Shown here: positions 18,147-27,564 of the stretch, one piece after another
How the letters are laid out: each line of letters starts with the position of its first letter
How positions within the stretch are numbered: position 1 is the first letter of the stretch
DNA from: Crenobacter caeni
GTDB lineage: Bacteria > Pseudomonadota > Gammaproteobacteria > Burkholderiales > Chromobacteriaceae
Length of the DNA stretch: 64,000 nt
Assembly: GCF_010435965.1 (NCBI RefSeq)
Contig: NZ_JAAGAA010000001.1
Coordinates: forward strand, 62,001 to 126,000
Reading direction: 5' to 3'
Made by a program: the position numbers and the translations under genes
Notes under the pieces: generated by a model
The model's input: the letters and a program-made list of their open reading frames with translations, nothing else
What the model was told of the DNA's origin: nothing
Databases searched by the model: none

Positions 18147-18464
18147 TCAGGCGTCGAAGGCGAAACCGTCGCCACCGGCAGCGCGCACCGCCGCGGTCAG
18201 CGTCGCGCCGAACTCGGCGCCATCGCGCGCGGCGATCCACTGCTGGCCCTTGCGCGCGAAGTGGTAGCCGCCGCTGCGCGCGGCGATCCACACCTCCTGG
18301 TTGGCGGCGTGGCGGTTGACGACGATCTTGTCGCCGCTATCGAATTCGATCTCCAGCACGTTGCCCGCGCGCAGGGTGTCGGCGTCGACGCCGGCCGCGT
18401 CGATGGCCGCTTCGATCCGTTCGAACAGCGCGTCGGTCAGCGCCAGGAATTCGCTCTCGTTCAT
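18147..18464 (-). CDS. cyaY: Frataxin-like iron-binding protein CyaY
   Basis: A 105-residue frataxin homologue (E. coli 106) that binds ferrous iron and tunes iron-sulfur cluster assembly with IscS. The acidic first helix (ESEFLALTDALFERIEAAID) and the beta-sheet segments DKIVVNRHAANQEVWIAARSGGYHF are typical, including the conserved NRH and QEVW blocks. ATG at 18464. It is divergent from lptM-lysA across about 100 bp, an arrangement common in gamma- and beta-proteobacteria. Confidence 0.93.
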   Translation of the reverse strand: MNESEFLALTDALFERIEAAIDAAGVDADTLRAGNVLEIEFDSGDKIVVNRHAANQEVWIAARSGGYHFARKGQQWIAARDGAEFGATLTAAVRAAGGDGFAFDA

Positions 18465-18563
18465 GTCGTTTTTTCCACAAAGAGTTATCCCCAGCCGGGC
18501 GCGATGGGCGCGCGCGGACGGGTTTGCTAGTATGACGATTTTGCCACATCCGGACCCAACGAT

Positions 18564-18683
18564 ATGCGAACCGTGATCTGCCTGATGGTGCTCGCGCTGT
18601 CCGTCAGCGCCTGCGGCTATAAGGGCGGCCTCTACCTGCCGAAGGACGGTGCCGCGCCCAGCCAGGAAAGCCGCCAGCCGTGA
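18564..18683 (+). CDS. lptM: Small outer-membrane lipoprotein LptM
   Basis: A 39-residue protein with a lipoprotein signal ending LSVSAC; the cysteine at residue 17 starts the mature form, followed by the family hallmark CGYKGGLYLPKD. LptM (formerly YifL) in E. coli helps LptD fold and form its disulfides in the LptDE lipopolysaccharide translocon. The gene is directly upstream of lysA, its classical place, and its TGA overlaps the lysA GTG start, so the two are translationally coupled. It is easily missed because of its size. Confidence 0.85.
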   Translation: MRTVICLMVLALSVSACGYKGGLYLPKDGAAPSQESRQP

Positions 18684-19930
18684 ACCATTTTCCCTTCCGT
18701 AACGACCAGCTGCAGGTGGAAGACCTGCCGCTGACCGAGGTCGCCGAGCGCTTCGGCACGCCCTGCTATGTGTATTCGCGCACGGCGCTGAGCGAGGCGT
18801 TCGCCGCCTACCGCGACGCCTTTGCCGCCCTGAACCCGCTGATCTGCTACGCGGTCAAGGCCAACGCCAACCTGTCCATCCTGCAACTGTTCGCCAAGCT
18901 TGGCGCCGGTTTCGACATCGTCTCCGGCGGCGAACTCGCGCGCGTGCTCGCCGCGGGCGCCGACGCGGGCAAGGTGGTGTTCTCCGGCGTCGGCAAGTCC
19001 GAGGCCGAGATGGAGATGGCGCTGCAGGCGGGCATCCACTGCTTCAACGTCGAGTCGGTCAACGAGCTCGTCCGCCTGAACGCGGTCGCCGGCCGGCTGG
19101 GCAAGCGCGCGCCGGTCAGCCTGCGCGTGAACCCGGACGTCGACGCGCAGACCCATCCGTATATCTCGACCGGCCTCAAGGGCAACAAGTTCGGCATCGC
19201 CTACGACATCGCCTACGACGTCTACCGCGAGGCGGCGGCGCTGCCCAACCTCAAGGTGACCGGCATCGACTGCCACATCGGCTCGCAACTGACCGACGCG
19301 GCGCCGCTGATCGAGGCGCTTGACCGCCTGCTCTTGCTGATCGACCGCCTGCAGGCGGCCGGCATCGCGCTCGAGCATGTCGACATCGGCGGCGGCCTCG
19401 GCATCCGCTATCACGACGAGACGCCGCCCGACCTGCCCGCCTACGCGCGCGCGGTCGCCGAGCGGCTCGCCGGGCGCGGCCTGCGCCTGGTGATGGAGCC
19501 GGGCCGCTCGCTGGTCGGCAACGCCGGCGTGCTGTTGACCCGCGTCGAGTACATGAAGCTGGGCGAGGACAAGAACTTCGCGGTGGTCGACGCGGCGATG
19601 AACGACCTGCTGCGCCCGTCGCTGTACTCCGCCTACCACGCGATCATGCCGGTGACGCGCGTGGCGGGGCTGCCCGCGCTCACCTGCGACGTGGTCGGAC
19701 CGATCTGCGAGTCGAGCGACTTCCTCGGCAAGGACCGCGAACTCGCGGTTGCCGAGGGCGGCCTGCTCGCCGTGTTCTCCAGCGGCGCGTACGGCTCGAC
19801 GATGTCGAGCAACTACAACACGCGTCCGCGCGCGGCCGAGGTGCTGGTCGACGGCGCCGACGCCCGCCTGATCCGCCGCCGCGAGACGCTGGACGAGCTG
19901 CTCGCCAACGAGCGGGAGTTGCTGGCGTGA
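18680..19930 (+). CDS. lysA: Diaminopimelate decarboxylase
   Basis: A 416-residue PLP enzyme that decarboxylates meso-diaminopimelate to L-lysine, the last step of lysine synthesis. The PLP lysine is K60 in CYAVKANANLSIL. Also visible are HIGSQL, the phosphate-binding GGGLGIRY, EPGRSLVG, and CESSDFLGKDR with the active-site cysteine of the dimer partner. It starts with GTG at 18680, overlapping the lptM stop, and its own stop overlaps the start of a GNAT gene, indicating a three-gene unit. Confidence 0.95.
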   Translation: MNHFPFRNDQLQVEDLPLTEVAERFGTPCYVYSRTALSEAFAAYRDAFAALNPLICYAVKANANLSILQLFAKLGAGFDIVSGGELARVLAAGADAGKVVFSGVGKSEAEMEMALQAGIHCFNVESVNELVRLNAVAGRLGKRAPVSLRVNPDVDAQTHPYISTGLKGNKFGIAYDIAYDVYREAAALPNLKVTGIDCHIGSQLTDAAPLIEALDRLLLLIDRLQAAGIALEHVDIGGGLGIRYHDETPPDLPAYARAVAERLAGRGLRLVMEPGRSLVGNAGVLLTRVEYMKLGEDKNFAVVDAAMNDLLRPSLYSAYHAIMPVTRVAGLPALTCDVVGPICESSDFLGKDRELAVAEGGLLAVFSSGAYGSTMSSNYNTRPRAAEVLVDGADARLIRRRETLDELLANERELLA

Positions 19931-20406
19931 GCGCGGCCGTCCGCCTGGCCGACCTCGCTTCGGCCGCCGAGCGCGAATTGCTGGTCGGGCTGACTGACGT
20001 GTACGCGCGCGACCCCATGGGCGGCGGCGTGCCGCTGCCCGCGGACATCCGCGCGCGGCTCGCCGACGCGCTGTTCAAGCACGAGAACCGGCTGTTCGCG
20101 CTGATCGCCGAGGAGGACGGGCAGGCCATCGGCCACGCGCTGTGCGTGGAGGGCTTCTCCAGCTTCAAGGCGGCCGGCACCTGCAACCTGCACGATCTGT
20201 CGGTCGTGCCGCGCGCGCGCGGGCAGGGCGTCGGCCGCAGGCTGCTCGCTGCGGTCGAGGCCGAGGCCAGCCGGCGCGGGCTGTGCCGGGTGACGCTAGA
20301 AGTGCGGCCCGACAACGCGACCGGCCGCGCGCTGTACGCGTCGGCCGGTTTCGAGCCGGCCGCGCTCGGCGGCCAGGCCTACCTGATGATGGAAAAGTCC
20401 CTGTAG
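19927..20406 (+). CDS. GNAT-family N-acetyltransferase
   Basis: A 159-residue acetyltransferase. The acetyl-CoA-binding motif A is LHDLSVVPRARGQGVGRRLL (residues about 89-108), followed by VTLEVRPDNATGRALYASAGFE typical of motif B. The GTG at 19927 overlaps the lysA stop by four bases. Its acceptor substrate is unknown; position after lysA hints at an amino-acid related molecule but gives no proof. A long bidirectional hairpin terminator follows. Confidence 0.85.
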   Translation: MSAAVRLADLASAAERELLVGLTDVYARDPMGGGVPLPADIRARLADALFKHENRLFALIAEEDGQAIGHALCVEGFSSFKAAGTCNLHDLSVVPRARGQGVGRRLLAAVEAEASRRGLCRVTLEVRPDNATGRALYASAGFEPAALGGQAYLMMEKSL

Positions 20407-20438
20407 CGCGCACCCACGCTCTCGCAAGGCAAGACAAG

Positions 20439-20500
20439 AAAAAACGGCTGGGAAAGCGGCATGTACAGGGTGTACATGCGCGTTTCGAAGCCGTTTTTTT
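20439..20500. terminator. Long nested bidirectional terminator
   Basis: The outer arms AAAAAACGGCT (20439-20449) and AGCCGTTTTTT (20489-20499) pair, an imperfect middle stem (GGAAAGC with GCGTTTC) continues, and the tip is the near-perfect palindrome GCATGTACAGGGTGTACATGC (20459-20479, split here by a 5-base loop GGG region). It lies between two convergent genes and has T-runs in both directions. Confidence 0.8.
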
Positions 20501-20540
20501 ACGCCGTGTCACCTACGTGCAGCAGGCTGAGAATGGCCTC

Positions 20541-21962
20541 TTACAGACTGAAGCTGCCGCTTGCGACCAGGTACAGCGCGGCCAGCGCGAGGCCGACCAC
20601 CAGCGCCGCGCACACGCGCTCGCCGTGGCTGCTGAATACCGGCAGGCCGCGCTCGTGCCGCGCCTTCGCGTAGAACGCGATGCCCGGCGCGTAGAGGATC
20701 ATCGACAGCAGCAGGTAGGACAGCCCGCCCGCGTAGATCAGCCACAGCCCGTACACGGTGCCCAGTGCGGTCAGGCCGACCAGTGTGCCCGAGCGCACCC
20801 GCGCCGCGAGCGCGAGCTTGAGTCCGAACGCCGCGCACAGCAGGTAGGGGATCAGCGCCATCGATGACGCCAGCTGGATCAGGATGTTGTAGCCGGCTTC
20901 GTTGAAATGGTTGATCACCAGCACCAGCGCGATTAGGCCGTTGGTCAGCCACAGCGCGTTGGCCGGCGTGCCGTGCGCGTTGAGGCGGCCGAAGCAGCGC
21001 GGCGCGGTGTTGTGTTCGCCGCGGGCAGCCAGGTACAGCATCTCGCTGGAGATCAGCGTCCACGCCAACAGCGCGCCGCCGACAGACAGGATCAGCCCGA
21101 TATTGATCAGCACGCCGCCCCACGGGCCGACCGCGCGCGCCATCACCGCCGCCATCGACGGATTCTTCATCTGCGCGAGTTCCGCCTGCGGCACCACGCC
21201 CAGCGACAGCACCGACACGCAGATCAGCAGCAGCACGGTGATCAAAAAGCCCAGGATGGTCGCGCGGCTGACGGTGGCCATGTCGCGCGCGCGGCTGGCG
21301 TACACCGTCGCGCACTCGATGCCGAGGAATACCCACACCGTGTACAGCATGGTGTTCTTCACCTGGTCGGCGACGCTGCCCAGCTCGGCGCTGCCCCAGA
21401 AGTCGATCTCGAAGGTCTCGACCTTGAACGCCAGCAGCACGCACAGGATAAAGAGGCCGAGCGGGACGATCTTGGCGACGGTGACCACCAGGTTGAGGAA
21501 GGCCGCCGACTGCACGCCGCGCAGCACGAAGCCGTGCAGCACCGCCAGCACGGCCAGCCCGCACGCGAGCGCGGGTAGCGTGCTGCCCTCGCCGAAGAAG
21601 TCCAGCGCCTGGAAAGAGCCCAAGGCGCTGAACATCACCACCAGGTAGCCGACGTTGCCGATCCACACCGACATCCAGTAACCCCACGCGGCGTTGAAGC
21701 CCATGTAGTCGCCGAAGCCCGAGCGCGCGTAGCCGTACACGCCGTCGCCGATGTCCGGCCGGTTCACCGACAACCACTGGAAGATGCGGGTCAGCGCCAG
21801 CATGCCGACGAAGGTGACCGCCCACGCGATCAGGATGGCGCCGGCGCCGGCGCCCTCCGCCATGTTCTGCGGCAGGCTGAAGATGCCGCTGCCGACAATC
21901 GCGCCGACCACCAGCGCGGTCATCGCCACCGTGCCCAATTTTTTCTCCTGAGTCGTACTCAT
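20541..21962 (-). CDS. APC-family amino acid antiporter
   Basis: A 473-residue, roughly 12-span inner membrane protein of the basic amino acid/polyamine antiporter branch of the APC superfamily. The first helix has TALVVGAIVGSGIFSLPQ, the family's substrate-backbone binding turn GSGIF. The ATG at 21962 follows GGGGGA. It lies 92 bp downstream of the DDAH gene in the same direction, as a permease gene also neighbours ddaH in P. aeruginosa. It likely imports methylarginines or arginine, or exchanges them for citrulline or ornithine; the substrate is inferred only from context. Confidence 0.88.
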   Translation of the reverse strand: MSTTQEKKLGTVAMTALVVGAIVGSGIFSLPQNMAEGAGAGAILIAWAVTFVGMLALTRIFQWLSVNRPDIGDGVYGYARSGFGDYMGFNAAWGYWMSVWIGNVGYLVVMFSALGSFQALDFFGEGSTLPALACGLAVLAVLHGFVLRGVQSAAFLNLVVTVAKIVPLGLFILCVLLAFKVETFEIDFWGSAELGSVADQVKNTMLYTVWVFLGIECATVYASRARDMATVSRATILGFLITVLLLICVSVLSLGVVPQAELAQMKNPSMAAVMARAVGPWGGVLINIGLILSVGGALLAWTLISSEMLYLAARGEHNTAPRCFGRLNAHGTPANALWLTNGLIALVLVINHFNEAGYNILIQLASSMALIPYLLCAAFGLKLALAARVRSGTLVGLTALGTVYGLWLIYAGGLSYLLLSMILYAPGIAFYAKARHERGLPVFSSHGERVCAALVVGLALAALYLVASGSFSL

Positions 21963-22054
21963 GCCAGGTCCCCCTTGGACAAAAAGCGGGCGGCCCAGAC
22001 CCCTCGGGGCCGGGAGCCGCCCGGTCAATCACGGATGATGGAGAAGGCGCCGGA

Positions 22055-22816
22055 TCAGAAGCGCAGCGACATGCAGCTGACCCCGCCGTCGACCTTGCGG
22101 TACTCGGAGGTGTCGACCTCGATCACCTCGTAGCCGAGCGCGGCGATCTTGGCGCGGGTCTTCGGGTAGCCGGAGGGCATGATCACCTTACCGTTGACCC
22201 AGATGCAGTTGGCCGCGTAGATCTCGTCTTCCGGCAACTCGATAATGTTGTACTTCTGGAATTCCGGCTTGGTCAGGAACTCGCCGGCGCACATCAGGTT
22301 GTTGTTCTCCAGGTAGGCGAGGCCGGTCTTCAGGTGCAGTACTTCCTTCATCTCGACCACCGAGCCTGTCATGCCGTACTTCTCGAGGATGGCGATCAGC
22401 TGGCGGGCGCCCTCGGCGTTGGTGCGCGCCGACTGGCCGATGTAGTAGTGGTCGCCGACCATCATCACGTCGCCGGCGTCCAGCGTGCCCGGGGCCTCGA
22501 TGCGCTCGACGTGCTCGTAGAAGCGGTGCAGCACCGGTTCCATCAGCGCGGCCTCGCCGCGGCGGCTGTCGGCACCCGGGCGGGTGACGATCGCGCAATG
22601 CGGGGTGCATAGTGCCGGGTCCTCGACGAACACCGAGTCCGGGAACTCCTCGGCCGGCGGCAGGATGGTGATGTCGACGCCGCAGGTCTGCAGCGCGCGG
22701 ATATAGGTGTTGTGCTGCTCGAGCGCCTTCTCGTAGATCGGTTTGCCGAGGTTGGAGGCGGACAGGCCGTCGACCAGGGCGCGGCAGGGGGTGCGGGCGA
22801 TGATGTGCTTGAACAT
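22055..22816 (-). CDS. ddaH: Dimethylarginine dimethylaminohydrolase (DDAH)
   Basis: A 253-residue amidinotransferase-fold hydrolase that converts N-omega-methylated arginines to citrulline and methylamines. It is strikingly like the well-studied P. aeruginosa enzyme (254 residues): MFKHIIARTPCRALVDGL at the start, FPDSVFVEDPALC, IEAPGTLDAGDVMMVGDHYY, the histidine in EVLHLKTGLAYLE, and the C-terminal GGVSCMSLRF with the nucleophile C248. ATG at 22816 with an AAGGATC ribosome site. Upstream lies an unusual 290-bp gap with phased A-tracts. It pairs with the APC antiporter downstream as a probable methylarginine use operon. Confidence 0.93.
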   Translation of the reverse strand: MFKHIIARTPCRALVDGLSASNLGKPIYEKALEQHNTYIRALQTCGVDITILPPAEEFPDSVFVEDPALCTPHCAIVTRPGADSRRGEAALMEPVLHRFYEHVERIEAPGTLDAGDVMMVGDHYYIGQSARTNAEGARQLIAILEKYGMTGSVVEMKEVLHLKTGLAYLENNNLMCAGEFLTKPEFQKYNIIELPEDEIYAANCIWVNGKVIMPSGYPKTRAKIAALGYEVIEVDTSEYRKVDGGVSCMSLRF

Positions 22817-22877
22817 GGCTGGATCCTTTCCATGGTGGATACGGTGACAGCCTGTCTACAGCGAGAAGCGTGCCAGC

Positions 22878-23042
22878 TTTTTTGGCCAGTTTTGTCCGTT
22901 ACGGACGTTTTTCGGGTGTTTTGTGGCGGTTTTTTGCGGATGCCCGCCTGTTTTTTGCCATGAATCGTCGGTTTTTCGACGGGTGTCGGTTTTTCGTCGG
23001 GGCAGGGGCAGGGTACGGCCGCGTGCTGTCGGTTTTTCGACG
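22878..23042. repeat. Phased A/T-tract region with three CGGTTTTTCG repeats upstream of ddaH
   Basis: Runs of 4-6 T recur with centres near 22880, 22891, 22910, 22920, 22932, 22953, 22974, 22992 and 23035, spacings close to multiples of 10.5 bp. Within this, a 16-bp block with core GTCGGTTTTTCG is repeated at 22966-22981, 22984-22999 and 23027-23042. The stretch fills most of the gap between the rnb terminator and ddaH (22817-23064), which contains no gene. Such phasing predicts intrinsic DNA bending. Confidence 0.6.
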
Positions 23043-23064
23043 ATACGGCCGTGAAGACGGGCGC

Positions 23065-23089
23065 AAAAAAGCCCGCACGCGGCGGGCTT
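23065..23089 (-). terminator. Intrinsic terminator of the RNase II-family gene
   Basis: AAGCCCGC (23069-23076) pairs with GCGGGCTT (23082-23089) around a 5-base loop; on the minus strand the stem is followed by six T. It lies 20 bases after the stop of the exonuclease gene. Confidence 0.85.
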
Positions 23090-23108
23090 TGCTGGACTGC
23101 GGCCGGGC

Positions 23109-24989
23109 TCAGCCTTCTTCTTCCTCGCCGTTGCCCTCCAGCTCGACGTGGCCGATCTGGCCGACGCAGCGGAACTCGATTTCCAGCAGCAGCTCGTCGA
23201 TGCGGATCACCTGCAGGCGCACGCGGTCGCCGCGGGCGAGTTCCGGCAGGCCCGGGATGCGGGTGCGCACCGGCAGCGCGTCGAGGCGGACCAGGTCTTC
23301 CTTGATATAGGTCGCGGTCACCTCGCTGACGCCTTCCTGGCTGAACCAGCGCAGGCACCAGAAGAATTCCATGCGGTCCTGGAAGCCCAGATAGGCCGAG
23401 TAGGTGGTGTCGAAGTCGCGCATCAGCGCGAACAGCGTGGCGTCACCCTGCGCGAACTCGGGCTTGTCGCCACGGATCAGCGCGGTGAGCTGGCGCTGGT
23501 TGATGAAGTCCGCCGCGCGGCGCAGCGGCGAGGTCGCCCACGCGTACTGCGGCACGCCCAGGCCGACGTGCGGCTCGGGGCGGGTGGTCATCCTGACCTT
23601 GCCCATGCTCTGCGCACGGTAGAGCGCGGGGATGCCGGCCTCACCCAGCTGGCGGCCCCACTCGCAGTTGGCGAGGATCATCATCTCGGAGACCAGCTTG
23701 TCGATCGGCGAGCCGCGCTTGCGCTCGCTGATGATGACGCGGCCGTCCTCGATCGCGAAGTTGAAGTCGGTGCCCTGCGGCCGGGTCGGGTCGTACTTGC
23801 CGCGCGCCTTCTCGCGGGCGATCGCGAAGTCGTGCAGCCACAGCAGTTCCCGCTTGAACGGGTAGTCGACGCCGGGGTCATTGGCGATGGTCGCCTCGTT
23901 GAACAGCGGCTCCAGCGTGTGGTGGCGCAGGTTGGCGGCGATGGTGACGTTCTCGATGCGGTTCTCGAAACCGACGATCTCGAATTCCGGCGTTACCTCG
24001 GCGTACAGGCTGACCGACGGGCAGGGCTTGCCCTCGTCCAGCGTGAACATCTGCACCACGTCATCCGGCAGCATGGTGATCTTGTCGCCGGGGAAGTAGA
24101 CGGTCGACAGCCGGCGGTAGACCAGCTTCTCGATGTCGGAGCCGACCGGCACGCCGAGCGTCGGAGCGGCGATATGGATGCCGACGCGGCGGTTGCCGTT
24201 AGCGAGCTCCGTCACCGACAGCGCGTCGTCGATCTCGGTGGTCGCCGCGTCGTCAATGGAGAAGGCGGCCACTTCGGCCAGCGGCAGCTCGGGGTGCGCC
24301 TCGGCCGGCGCGTACTTGCCGAAGCCGGTGCCGTTCGGGAAGTGTTCGAGCCTGAAGCCGGCCATCAGGTAGTCGGGCACCGACGGCAGGCCGCCGGCGT
24401 CGCGCAAAAGCTTCAGGGGCGAGGTCGACAGCGCGCGGCACGCGGCGTCGAGCGCCTTGTACTCGAGCGTGTTCTTGTCAGGACGCCACAGAAGCTGCAT
24501 CAGCTGCGCGCGGATCTCGTCCGGCAGGCGGTGCGCCTTCAGCTCTTCGGCCCACGCGTCGACCTGCGCCTGCTCGCGCTTCTTCTTCTCGATGCCGGCG
24601 AGCGCGGCCTTCAGCGCGTCCTCCGGCGCCGCCTTGAAGCGGCCCTTGCCCTTCTTGTAGAAGTACATCGGCGCGCCGGCCAGACGGATCAGTGTCGCGG
24701 CGAGCTGCGCCGCGGTGGGCTTGTCGCCCCAGTATTCGCGGGCGAGCGCGTCGTAGTCGAATTCGTCGCTGCCGGCAACTTCCCACAGGAAGTCGAGGTC
24801 GAGCTCGGCGGCGAGCGCCTGAGCGTCGTCGAGGAAGGTTGCGAGCGGCGAGGAAAACTCGAGGAAGACGTTGGCGAGCTTGATCTTGGCGCGCTTGCCG
24901 TGCTGGGTGTCGACCTGCAGCGAGGCGTCGTTCTTGGAAACGACGGCGCCGACCTTGAAGCTGCCGCTTTCTTCGTAAAAAACATTCAT
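23109..24989 (-). CDS. rnb: RNase II-family 3'-5' exoribonuclease
   Basis: A 626-residue exonuclease that degrades single-stranded RNA from the 3' end. The RNB catalytic domain (about residues 240-540) shows the metal-binding aspartates in SIDDAATTEIDDALSV, HIAAP, the YFPGDKITMLP block and MTTRPEPHVGLGVPQYAWATSPLRR. A short N-terminal basic region and an S1-like C-terminal strand set (RGDRVRLQVIRIDELLLEIEF) flank it, ending in an acidic tail. It is shorter than RNase R and lacks a full CSD/S1 layout, so RNase II is the better label. ATG at 24989. It is divergent from mscS across 162 bp. Confidence 0.85.
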   Translation of the reverse strand: MNVFYEESGSFKVGAVVSKNDASLQVDTQHGKRAKIKLANVFLEFSSPLATFLDDAQALAAELDLDFLWEVAGSDEFDYDALAREYWGDKPTAAQLAATLIRLAGAPMYFYKKGKGRFKAAPEDALKAALAGIEKKKREQAQVDAWAEELKAHRLPDEIRAQLMQLLWRPDKNTLEYKALDAACRALSTSPLKLLRDAGGLPSVPDYLMAGFRLEHFPNGTGFGKYAPAEAHPELPLAEVAAFSIDDAATTEIDDALSVTELANGNRRVGIHIAAPTLGVPVGSDIEKLVYRRLSTVYFPGDKITMLPDDVVQMFTLDEGKPCPSVSLYAEVTPEFEIVGFENRIENVTIAANLRHHTLEPLFNEATIANDPGVDYPFKRELLWLHDFAIAREKARGKYDPTRPQGTDFNFAIEDGRVIISERKRGSPIDKLVSEMMILANCEWGRQLGEAGIPALYRAQSMGKVRMTTRPEPHVGLGVPQYAWATSPLRRAADFINQRQLTALIRGDKPEFAQGDATLFALMRDFDTTYSAYLGFQDRMEFFWCLRWFSQEGVSEVTATYIKEDLVRLDALPVRTRIPGLPELARGDRVRLQVIRIDELLLEIEFRCVGQIGHVELEGNGEEEEG

Positions 24990-25151
24990 GGCTGAAGCAG
25001 GCGGCCCGCGCCCGTCCGGTCTGTTGGCAAGGGCGCGATTATAGCAGAGCCCACCTCGCAGGCTCGCGCCCGCGCTTTGCCCGCGCCCGTCCTATGCTGG
25101 CTTAGCCGGCGGCCGCCGGCCTGCCTGCCAACTTTTAAAGGGAGCGTGCCC

Positions 25152-25949
25152 ATGCCGCAAATCAACTGGAGCAACTGGACCGAGATCGCCGTCGCGATCG
25201 GCCTGAACCTGCTCGCCGCCGTCATCCTGTGGTTCGTCGGGCGCTGGCTGATCCGCCTCGCCTGCCGGCTGGTCGACGACCAGCTCAGCCGGCGCAAGGT
25301 CGACCCGACCATCGTGCGCTACGTCAATTCCTTCCTGTCAGGTTCGCTGACCGTCGTGCTGGTGGTCGCCATCCTTGGCTATTTCGGCGTCGAGACGACG
25401 ACCTTCGCCGCGGCGATCGCCGCCGCCGGCGTCGCCATCGGCATGGCGTGGAGCGGCCTGTTGTCCAACTTTGCCGCCGGCGCCTTCCTGGTGGTGCTCA
25501 GGCCGTTCAAGGTCGGCGACTTCATCTGCGCGGGCGGCGTCACCGGCACGGTGCGCCATATCGGCCTGTTCGTCACCGCGATCGACACGCCGGACAACGT
25601 GCTGACCCAGGTTGGCAACAACAAGATCTTCTCCGACAACATCCAGAACTTCAGCGCCAACCCGTACCGCCGGGTCGAACTGAAGGCGCAACTGGCCGCC
25701 AGCGCCGACGTTCCCGCCGCGCGCCGCCTGCTCACCGAACGCCTGAAGGAAATCCACAACGTGCTGCCCGACCCGGCGCCGGACGTCGAGATCCTCGAGT
25801 TCACGCCGATGGGGCCGGTGCTCGCGGTGCGTCCGTACTGCCACAACGACCACTACTGGCAGGTCTACTTCGACTGCAACCGCGCGATCGTCGAGGCGCT
25901 GGCCGGTTTTCCGCGGCCGGACCAGGCGATGGCCGTCCACCAGCGCTAG
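25152..25949 (+). CDS. mscS: Small-conductance mechanosensitive channel, MscS type
   Basis: A 265-residue channel that opens under membrane tension after osmotic downshift. Three hydrophobic spans cover residues about 5-95; the pore helix contains the Gly/Ala-rich [25 protein letters not shown]. The cytoplasmic beta domain follows with [10 protein letters not shown] and [18 protein letters not shown], and a C-terminal cage domain. The ATG at 25152 has an AGGGAG site; earlier in-frame codons are rejected. Length is close to E. coli MscS (286). Confidence 0.9.
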   Translation: MPQINWSNWTEIAVAIGLNLLAAVILWFVGRWLIRLACRLVDDQLSRRKVDPTIVRYVNSFLSGSLTVVLVVAILGYFGVETTTFAAAIAAAGVAIGMAWSGLLSNFAAGAFLVVLRPFKVGDFICAGGVTGTVRHIGLFVTAIDTPDNVLTQVGNNKIFSDNIQNFSANPYRRVELKAQLAASADVPAARRLLTERLKEIHNVLPDPAPDVEILEFTPMGPVLAVRPYCHNDHYWQVYFDCNRAIVEALAGFPRPDQAMAVHQR

Positions 25950-25977
25950 CCGCGGCACCGCGCCCTGCGCTTTCGCG

Positions 25978-25983
25978 TATACT
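25978..25983 (+). promoter_or_regulatory. Possible -10 element for the RhlE helicase gene
   Basis: TATACT stands at 25978-25983, 108 bp before the helicase start, in the 142-bp gap after mscS. I see no good -35 at the right distance, so the call is weak. The leader would be about 100 nt long, and GC-rich inverted segments around 25994-26020 could fold. Confidence 0.3.
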
Positions 25984-26091
25984 CGCCCGCTCGCGCCGGC
26001 TGCCATCCGCCGGCGCGCCTCTCCGATTCACCGCTTTGACGTCGGCGCGGGATGGATGCCGCCTCGCGGCTCGCCGCCGCAAGGAAACCGC

Positions 26092-27468
<1,377 letters not shown>

Positions 27469-27518
27469 TCCTGTCTGGAATTAATTAACCCCGCTTCTAG
27501 TATGAATGGGTAAAGCAT

Positions 27519-27546
27519 CGCCGCGCGGGCGTTCCGCCCCGCGGCG
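27519..27546 (+). other. GC-rich stem-loop in the leader of the diguanylate cyclase gene
   Basis: CGCCGCG (27519-27525) pairs with CGCGGCG (27540-27546), and the inner GGGCG pairs with CGCCC around a three-base loop. It ends 18 bases before the ATG. There is no following T-run, so it is not a terminator, and I found no c-di-GMP riboswitch consensus. It could affect translation; function unknown. Confidence 0.4.
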
Positions 27547-27564
27547 TCCTGCCGGAGCCCTGCC

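Noticed and set aside
22712-22963. Plus-strand open frame over the A-tract region
   Set aside because: It overlaps the start of ddaH and the repeat region, has no recognisable domain, and its codon use does not fit neighbours.
22966-23042. CRISPR-like reading of the triple CGGTTTTTCG repeat
   Set aside because: Only three short copies with unequal spacing of 18 and 43 bp; better explained as phased A-tracts.
27469-27564. Possible c-di-GMP riboswitch before the diguanylate cyclase
   Set aside because: There is a stem-loop, but I could not find the GEMM core or tetraloop receptor pattern, and the leader is too short.
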